Of a stretch of 64,000 nt of DNA, positions 58,905-64,000 are shown piece after piece. The DNA comes from Nocardia brasiliensis ATCC 700358 (GTDB lineage Bacteria > Actinomycetota > Actinomycetes > Mycobacteriales > Mycobacteriaceae), in NCBI RefSeq assembly GCF_000250675.2, contig NC_018681.1:4526001-4590000 (forward strand), given 5' to 3'. Each line of letters starts with the position of its first letter. Position 1 is the first letter of the stretch. A program made the position numbers and the translations under genes. The notes under the pieces were generated by a model that was not told where the DNA came from, searched no databases, and saw nothing but the letters and a program-made list of their open reading frames with translations.

Positions 58905-58961
58905 CGATCAGCGCTTTCGGCGCCGCGTGTGCGCGCGGTCATGGACGACAACCGGCCACCC

Positions 58962-59426
58962 TCAGTCGTGGTCGGTGACCGACCACGGCCCGGCCTGCGG
59001 CTCGGCCGCACGCTCCTGCCGCGCGGCGAGCGATTCGAACGACGCCCGTTGCAGCTCCGGCGTTTTCGTCCGAACGTCGGGCAGGCCTTCCACCAGTGAC
59101 GACAAGCTCGGCAGCCGGGAACGGGTATCGCGGATCGGCGCGATCAGCTCCTCGGCCTTGCGGGCGACCTCGGCGGCGGCATCCTGGGTGGCCTCGGTGA
59201 CCGCGTCGGCGATCTCGTCATAGTCCAAATCGTCGATGTCGTCGCTGAACTCGGTGTCGATCACGACGCCGTCGGCGTTGACGGTGATCCGTACCCGGCC
59301 CTTGCCCGCCGTGGCGGTGGCGGTGAGTTCGACGCGCTTCTGCTGCACCTCGGCGATCGAGCGAATGTGTTGATTGACCGTATCGAGCAGGTCGGTGACG
59401 TCGCCCTTGATTCGCTCGTTGTGCAC
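58962..59426 (-). CDS. YbaB/EbfC-like small protein (leader-toxin partner 1)
   Basis: This 154-residue protein has an N-terminal helical hairpin and a beta-rich core (GRVRITVNADGVVIDTEFSD) followed by a helix (EIADAVTEATQDAA), the plan of YbaB/EbfC nucleoid-associated proteins. Such proteins are common beside ESX/type VII substrate genes, where their role is unclear; a chaperone-like or DNA-binding role is possible. The open frame starts at 59480, but the GTG at 59426 has a perfect AGGAGG 8 nt upstream and gives an N-terminus (MHNERIKGD) that aligns with the plus-strand paralogue (MANERLRAD), so I prefer it. Its stop is 57 nt before the giant gene, so they are probably one operon. Confidence 0.8.
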   Translation of the reverse strand: MHNERIKGDVTDLLDTVNQHIRSIAEVQQKRVELTATATAGKGRVRITVNADGVVIDTEFSDDIDDLDYDEIADAVTEATQDAAAEVARKAEELIAPIRDTRSRLPSLSSLVEGLPDVRTKTPELQRASFESLAARQERAAEPQAGPWSVTDHD

Positions 59427-59663
59427 GTCGAGTTCCTCCTGCCGCGAAGAAATGTGAGTTCGCGATACGCGGGTACGCATCGATTACTGCGTGAACCTAT
59501 CACGACGTGTTGTCGGAAATACCGCCATTATGTCCTTATGAGGTAATAGTTATGCCCTGGCTGTGCGCTGTTACGCGGATATTATTCCGGACTGACCTTC
59601 ATGGTGTTGAATCCCAACAGTGGCACATGCTCGACGCGGCGTTGCGGAGAAAGAATTCAGCAC
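59427..59663. promoter_or_regulatory. Divergent promoter region of the two effector operons
   Basis: This 237-bp gene-free stretch separates the minus-strand YbaB/giant operon from the plus-strand operon. Part of it (about 59500-59600) is richer in A/T than the flanking genes, as expected for promoters. I see no certain -10/-35 pair or operator. Confidence 0.4.
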
Positions 59664-61319
59664 ATGAACGATCCCCAGCAGCAGAACCAGGCCGGGGAAG
59701 GCGACGCTGTCGACGTCGGCTTCCGGCTGGGCGGGGCTGTCCCGCCCAGCGCGCAGGCGGCCGATAGTCCCGTCGTACCAGGGGCCGACGGGCACGAGCC
59801 GCCCGCCGATTCCGACGTACCCGAACCGGACCCGGGCGACGCGACGCAGCCGGCGGCTGCGCGGTCGGCCGAAGAAGAGCAGGCCACCGAATCGGCGGCG
59901 CTCGCGGAGCGAGCCGTCGAGGAGCAAGCGGTCGAACTCGCGCACCGCATCGCGCGCGAACTCGGCGTGGCGGGCCCGGAAGGGTGGCGCTCGCTGGAGG
60001 CGGTCTTCGCGCTCACGGTCGCCGGTGGTGTGGCTTACGTGCTGTATTACGACGACGACGAGCAAGTGTCCCGCGCCGAGCCGCCTGCCGCGGTCACCGA
60101 ACTCGTTCTGCTGCATCGTGATGTCTCCGCGCAGCTCGGTGACGGGCCCTGGTGGCGGATGGTGGTCCAGCTCGAGGCCACCGGCGAGGTCGAGGTCGAC
60201 TATGACTATGGAGACGACCCGTTCCCGGACGATCAACTGCTGACCGCCGAGGCGTATCAGGCCGACCTCGCCGCGTTTCCGCGCGAGCGAATCCCGGTGT
60301 GGCTGGCCGCCTACGTCTACCATGACGAGCGCCAGTGGCGTTCGCCCGAGCAGGCCGCCGCGCAGGCCCGCGCCGACCGGGACGCGAACATCGCCGCTGT
60401 GCTCTCGCGGGACGACCTGCCGCCGCTGCCGGTGCTGTGGGCCCGCTGGGCGACGATCGCCGCGGCCTTCGTCGCCGTCGGCTCCGGGCTCGGCCCGCGA
60501 ATTCGCCCCTCGCTCGGCATCTTCGAAGGCGCCGCGCGCAGTGGCTCCACCCTGTTCGTGCTGCCCGGCGGGCGGGCGGTGCTCTCCGGCGGGGTGTGGA
60601 ACGCGCCCGAACTCGACGCGGCGTACAACGACGGCGCGGAACTGCCCGACCTGTATGCGGGCGCGCCGGACTGGGTGGCCAATCAGGTACTCAATGCCCG
60701 TGCGGCGCAAGGCATGCTGTCGTTTTGCTACTGGTGGTCCAATGGCAGTTGGCATCGCGCGGATTCACCGGATGCCGAGCAGATCAGCGCCGCCGTGCCG
60801 GGCGTGTGGACGACGCAGACCGTGGCCGACATCGTGTGCGGCGTGGCGGTCGACGAACCGACCGAGCAGCAGCGGCAGGCGGCGATCACCCTCGTCGCGG
60901 CCGCCGAAGCCGGTGTGGTGACCCGGGATACCCTCACCGCCCTGTTCGATGGGTCCGGCGACAATATCGACGGCGCCATGTACCAGCTGTCGCTGGCCGG
61001 CCTCACCGCGACGGTGATCGAGCGATTGCCGCAGGACCGGGCGATCTCGCTGGTGCGGGCGCACATCCTCGGCCTCGGTGTCGATACCACCGGCTATCCG
61101 CTCGATCAGCTCACCGCGGAGCGCCTCGAGGTCGGCTGGATGGTCTTCGTGCCCACCGAACCGGACGAGATCGCCATCGGCCGCGCCCTCTTCTACATCG
61201 CCGACGACGGAGTGATCGAACAGTCGTCCTCCTCGATGCCACCGTCGGTCTACTCCGAAGGGTTCGAACAACGCTTCATGGAGCGGCAGACGAGGACGGG
61301 CCTGGCTCTCATGAGCTGA
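59664..61319 (+). CDS. Possible YezG/DUF600-like immunity-type protein with acidic N-terminus
   Basis: This is a 551-residue predicted cytoplasmic protein. The first 95 residues or so are acidic, Ala/Pro/Glu-rich and probably disordered. About 105-240 contains WWRMVVQLEATGEVEVDYDY and GDDPF, a pattern I associate with YezG/DUF600-type toxin-immunity proteins. The remainder holds a PDWVANQVLNARAAQG segment and a C-terminal alpha/beta region ending in VGWMVFVPTEPDEIAIGRAL. I cannot name the C-terminal part. The ATG at 59664 (MNDPQQQ) is preferred over the one at 59601 because GGAGA lies upstream, although 13 nt away. It is first in the plus-strand operon with a WXG100-like protein, a YbaB-like protein and a second leader toxin, so an immunity or chaperone role is likely but inferred. 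Confidence 0.7.
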   Translation: MNDPQQQNQAGEGDAVDVGFRLGGAVPPSAQAADSPVVPGADGHEPPADSDVPEPDPGDATQPAAARSAEEEQATESAALAERAVEEQAVELAHRIARELGVAGPEGWRSLEAVFALTVAGGVAYVLYYDDDEQVSRAEPPAAVTELVLLHRDVSAQLGDGPWWRMVVQLEATGEVEVDYDYGDDPFPDDQLLTAEAYQADLAAFPRERIPVWLAAYVYHDERQWRSPEQAAAQARADRDANIAAVLSRDDLPPLPVLWARWATIAAAFVAVGSGLGPRIRPSLGIFEGAARSGSTLFVLPGGRAVLSGGVWNAPELDAAYNDGAELPDLYAGAPDWVANQVLNARAAQGMLSFCYWWSNGSWHRADSPDAEQISAAVPGVWTTQTVADIVCGVAVDEPTEQQRQAAITLVAAAEAGVVTRDTLTALFDGSGDNIDGAMYQLSLAGLTATVIERLPQDRAISLVRAHILGLGVDTTGYPLDQLTAERLEVGWMVFVPTEPDEIAIGRALFYIADDGVIEQSSSSMPPSVYSEGFEQRFMERQTRTGLALMS

Positions 61320-61362
61320 CAGAAGGCCAGACCCACGACGACGTCGCAACCAAAGGAGCATG

Positions 61363-61740
61363 ATGACCAAACCCGTCAAGATCGAGGTAACCGGGCTGCG
61401 CGCTTCCGCTGCGAAATTCGAGGACGTCGCCGACAAGACGAAGCACCTGCTGGACACGCTGAAGTCGACCACCGGCAGCAAGGGTGAGGCGTGGGGTAAC
61501 GACAAGAGCGGTAAGAAATTCGCCGACGGCGAAAAGGGATACAAGAAGAACCGCGACAGCATTTTCGAATCCATCGCCAAGGTCGCCGAGGTTTTCGAAG
61601 CGAACGCGAGGAATCTGCGGGATTCGGCGAAACTGTATGAGGAGAACGAGCAGGAAATGGCCGACAACCTGCGGCCGCGGGCCAAACGAATGGTCTCGCT
61701 CATGCGGCAGACGCAGCCCGATCGAATGGAACGCGGCTAG
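61363..61740 (+). CDS. WXG100-like type VII secretion substrate/partner
   Basis: This 125-residue helical protein has a central Trp44-Gly45 turn (AWGNDKSGKKFA) between two long helices, the plan of actinobacterial WXG100-like proteins. It carries a C-terminal YxxxE export signal (Tyr92 to Glu96, YEENE). The long, Lys-rich C-terminal tail is unlike classic 100-residue EsxA. Two ATGs overlap at 61360 and 61363. AGGAG ends at 61358, so the second has the better spacing (4 nt). It lies 43 nt after the preceding gene and 34 nt before the YbaB-like gene. It may pair with the leader domain encoded at 62282 for export. Confidence 0.82.
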   Translation: MTKPVKIEVTGLRASAAKFEDVADKTKHLLDTLKSTTGSKGEAWGNDKSGKKFADGEKGYKKNRDSIFESIAKVAEVFEANARNLRDSAKLYEENEQEMADNLRPRAKRMVSLMRQTQPDRMERG

Positions 61741-61774
61741 GCGGACGTGATCCGAAACGATCGAAAGGCTTCTG

Positions 61775-62269
61775 GTGGCGAATGAGCGGTTGCGGGCCGA
61801 TGCCGCGATGATGATGGAGGCGATGTCGGAACAGATGCAGGGTCTGGCGAAGCTGCATCGCGACCGTGCCCGGCTCACCGCGACCGTGACCGCGTGCGAC
61901 AAGCGGATCACGGTGACCGTCAATGCCGATGGCATTCTGATCGAAACCAAGTTCGCCGACGATATCGGCGACCTGAGCCACAGCGAGATCGCCGGGGCGA
62001 TGACCGAGGCCGTGCAGGCCGCCGCCAAGAAGGTGCACGAGCAGGGCCGACTGCTGATGGAGCCGTTGCGCGAGCGCAAGGCCAGGTTGCCGCACCTGTC
62101 GGACCTGATCGAGGGTGTCCCGGATACCAGGTCGATGATTCCGACCCCACCGGTGGTGTCGACCGCACCGCCGAATTCCCCGGAACGCCGGTACGACGAC
62201 GAGGGCACGGTGTTCGGGGACGTGCAGCCGCGCGGGCGCCGGTCGGTGGTCAGTGATCTCGACGATTGA
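61775..62269 (+). CDS. YbaB/EbfC-like small protein (leader-toxin partner 2)
   Basis: This 164-residue protein is a paralogue of the protein at 58962-59426. Shared features are the MxNER start, an LTATVTACDKRITVTVNADG core, the DDIGDLSHSEIAGAMTEAVQ helix and a LPHLSDLIEGVPDTRS tail. The N-terminus is a Met-rich helix. It starts at a GTG with GAAAGG 6 nt upstream. The next gene begins 12 nt after its stop, so the two are tightly coupled. This repeats the YbaB-then-leader order of the minus-strand operon, which suggests that each YbaB-like protein serves its own leader toxin. Confidence 0.82.
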   Translation: MANERLRADAAMMMEAMSEQMQGLAKLHRDRARLTATVTACDKRITVTVNADGILIETKFADDIGDLSHSEIAGAMTEAVQAAAKKVHEQGRLLMEPLRERKARLPHLSDLIEGVPDTRSMIPTPPVVSTAPPNSPERRYDDEGTVFGDVQPRGRRSVVSDLDD

Positions 62270-62281
62270 GGTCGTTGCGGG

Positions 62282-64000
62282 ATGAGTCTGTATCTGCCGC
62301 CAGAGTTGAGCTGGTTGGGTTGGATCGCCGGTGGTACGTGGCCCGAGGGTGACGAGGACAAGGTCTGGGCGGTCTCGGACGCCTACAAGGACGCCGCCAC
62401 CGCGCTGCGAACGGTGATTCCGGATATCGAGGACGCCAAACGTACCGCGGTCGCCGCCTATCCCGAAGGCGCGGGCGGGGAGAAGATCGCCGCGATGTTC
62501 GACCAGATGCTCGTCGGTGATCAGTCGATGGAGTCGCTGGCGAAGTTCATGGATCAAATCTCCGACGCCACCTTCGATTTCGGCACGCAGATCGAAGCCG
62601 CGAAGCTCACCACGATCATCTCGTTGATCGCGTTGGTCATCGAAATCGCTTGGGCGTGGAGGTTTCCGCCGACCGCACCGATAGAGGAGGCGGCCGCGCA
62701 AGTGGCCACCCAAACCGCCCTACGCCGCGTGCGGACCCAGTTGCAGAATCGAATCCTGGCGAAGGTGCTGTCGGTCTTCGGCGAGAAGTTCGCCGGACTC
62801 AGCAAGAACTGGATCCTGAAGATCCTCGAGGCCATGCTGATCTCCGGCGGGATCGACGCCGCCGTGCAACTCGGTCAGATGGCCGCCGGGCATCGCAAGC
62901 ATTTCGGCTGGGAGCAGTTCGGCGCGGCGGTGGTCTCCGGCGGCGCCGGTGCGCCGTTCGGCCGGATCGCGGCCAACGGCATCAACAAATACACGATCAA
63001 GTTCGCGGGGGACAAGATCGGTAACCCCTGGGTGCGGGGCTTGAACGGCGCGGTCGTGGGAATCGGTTCCGGCACCGTGGAATACGGCTTCGGCAGTATC
63101 GGTGCCGCAGTGGTCACCGGTGATTGGGCGGGGACGCTCGGCAACCCGGCCGGCTGGGTCGGCGGCGCCGCCCGCGGCGGGATCACGGGCGGCTTCAAGG
63201 GTTTCGTCGGCATCAACCGGCTCGACAACCGGAGCTTCGAGATCGATTGGAAGTCTCCGGGCGGGGCGGGCCATGTGCCCGGGCGCGACGGTTCCTCGTT
63301 CGACCCCGGCAGGTTCGAAAACAACGGTGTCCGTGATGGTTTCGGCGGCGACGGTACCTCGTCCCAGCCGCGGCCCGGCGGGAACGGATCGCGCTACGAC
63401 GAGCCGCCCGCGACCTTCCCCGCCGGGTCGTCCGACAGCAGGACCGGGGGACCGCTTGATCCGTCGCCGGACGGTGACCTGCGCAGGGACTCGAACGGCA
63501 ACTCGTGGACCAACGGGCAGGGATACCCGGCGAATACCCACAACGGTAGCCAGCCGGGTGGTTTCGGCGATTCCGGTCGGAACGGCTCGACGTCCTCCGG
63601 CAACGGATCCCAGGGCGGCCGCAACGGTGACGGGCAGTCGTCGGGTTCGTCGACGAACCGGTCGTTCGGCTCCGGCGACGGCCGCGGTGCGTTCCCCGCA
63701 TCCTCGACTCCGTTGTTGCACAACGGTAATTCGTCCGTCTCGAACGGCTCGTCGCCCTCGGGTTCGTCCTCGTCGGGCTCGTTGTCCGGCGACAGCCGCA
63801 ATTCGTCGGTGATCGGCCCGCCGAGCGAACGGTCGGTGGGCAGTTCCGGAAACAGTGGCGGTGGCCAATTCGGTGCACGTCCGGTGCTCGGTGGCGATGG
63901 TTCGTCGCAGTGGCAACGCCTGCCGTCGGAGGACGGCAGCCGGTCTTCGTCGGGGGCGTCCTCGCAAACGGGCAGTGTTTCGGGACAACCGCCGCGCCCG
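62282..64000 (+). CDS. Second CpnT-like (WXG100_2) leader toxin, cut by the window end
   Basis: The frame is open from the ATG at 62282 to the last base (573 codons, no stop). Residues 1 to about 320 align from the first residue with the giant protein: LPPELSWLGWIAGGTW then PEGDEDK with Trp20, a membrane-like helix near residues 113-125, and Gly/Ala-rich helices. From about 325 on the sequence is a Ser/Gly/Asn/Arg-rich linker of the same kind as in the giant protein. What follows, including any toxin domain, lies outside the window, so the full size cannot be judged; by analogy it could also be very large. It starts 12 nt after the YbaB-like gene and is last of the visible plus-strand operon. 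Confidence 0.85.
   Translation, partial: MSLYLPPELSWLGWIAGGTWPEGDEDKVWAVSDAYKDAATALRTVIPDIEDAKRTAVAAYPEGAGGEKIAAMFDQMLVGDQSMESLAKFMDQISDATFDFGTQIEAAKLTTIISLIALVIEIAWAWRFPPTAPIEEAAAQVATQTALRRVRTQLQNRILAKVLSVFGEKFAGLSKNWILKILEAMLISGGIDAAVQLGQMAAGHRKHFGWEQFGAAVVSGGAGAPFGRIAANGINKYTIKFAGDKIGNPWVRGLNGAVVGIGSGTVEYGFGSIGAAVVTGDWAGTLGNPAGWVGGAARGGITGGFKGFVGINRLDNRSFEIDWKSPGGAGHVPGRDGSSFDPGRFENNGVRDGFGGDGTSSQPRPGGNGSRYDEPPATFPAGSSDSRTGGPLDPSPDGDLRRDSNGNSWTNGQGYPANTHNGSQPGGFGDSGRNGSTSSGNGSQGGRNGDGQSSGSSTNRSFGSGDGRGAFPASSTPLLHNGNSSVSNGSSPSGSSSSGSLSGDSRNSSVIGPPSERSVGSSGNSGGGQFGARPVLGGDGSSQWQRLPSEDGSRSSSGASSQTGSVSGQPPRP

Noticed and set aside
57600..57830. A CRISPR-like or DNA-level repeat array in the GCCGTTGCCGTT-rich stretch
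   Set aside because: It is codon-level low complexity encoding Asn-Gly and Ser-rich linker. There is no regular spacer/repeat structure.
11367..58904. The idea that the 47.5-kb frame is several genes or a chance open frame
   Set aside because: Recognisable domains with intact motifs occur in this single frame from end to end, there is no internal stop, and the first residues align with an independent paralogue. Other frames in the region are full of stops or have shadow composition.
62650..63812. Short plus-strand frames overlapping the window-end gene
   Set aside because: They are alternate frames of the CpnT-like leader gene that starts at 62282 and stays open to the window edge.

Overview
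The window reads as a chromosomal accessory region of a mycolic-acid actinomycete, most likely Nocardia. Third codon positions are strongly G/C, GTG starts are used, the carboxylic acid reductase is very close to the Nocardia enzyme as I remember it, and there are type VII secretion (ESX-type) substrates.

Positions 1-10300 hold ordinary metabolic and regulatory genes. Two LLM flavin-dependent monooxygenases form a short minus-strand operon (63-2492). A 4x20-bp tandem repeat (2621-2700) separates them from a DHA2-type MFS exporter (2709-4160). A three-domain carboxylic acid reductase is divergent from the exporter (4399-7899). Next are a GT-C/GT87-like membrane glycosyltransferase (7931-9175) and a divergent XRE/MmyB-type regulator (9392-10300) with palindromes at their shared promoter.

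Positions 10315-64000 are an effector/toxin island. Its core is one uninterrupted 47.5-kb minus-strand gene (11367-58904) encoding 15,845 residues, roughly 1.7 MDa. The N-terminus is a CpnT-like (WXG100_2) type VII leader. It is followed by a Ser/Gly/Asn-rich linker, a coiled coil and a long chain of effector modules. By eye these are six papain-fold/glutamine-deamidase-like (Tox-PL) domains, five R-S-E ADP-ribosyltransferase domains plus one decayed copy, two intact and one Cys-less calpain-like proteases, one intact OTU-like and two Cys-less OTU-like domains, a HopA1-like domain, two domains sharing a motif with plant IQM proteins, DUF1023-like halves, about 25 LuxR/GerE-like helix-turn-helix units, at least a dozen copies of a small beta module, and a beta-rich block of nearly 1,900 residues that I cannot name. 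Several copies have lost catalytic residues, and some segments are near-identical duplications, so the protein looks like an actively expanding and decaying effector array.

The giant gene lies 57 nt behind a YbaB/EbfC-like small protein gene (58962-59426). Divergently, a plus-strand operon (59664 to the window end) carries a possible YezG/DUF600-like protein, a WXG100-like small protein with a YxxxE signal, a second YbaB-like protein, and a second CpnT-like leader gene truncated by the window edge. The two YbaB+leader pairs are paralogous. A 263-residue gene (10489-11280) follows the giant gene. It may be an immunity factor, and it appears to have lost its C-terminus through a pair of compensating frameshifts (10315-10500).

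The likely logic, by inference, is that the leader targets the giant polypeptide to a type VII secretion machine (not in this window), small WXG100-like and YbaB-like proteins accompany it, and flanking genes protect the producer. No RNA genes, IS elements, CRISPR arrays or phage genes were seen.
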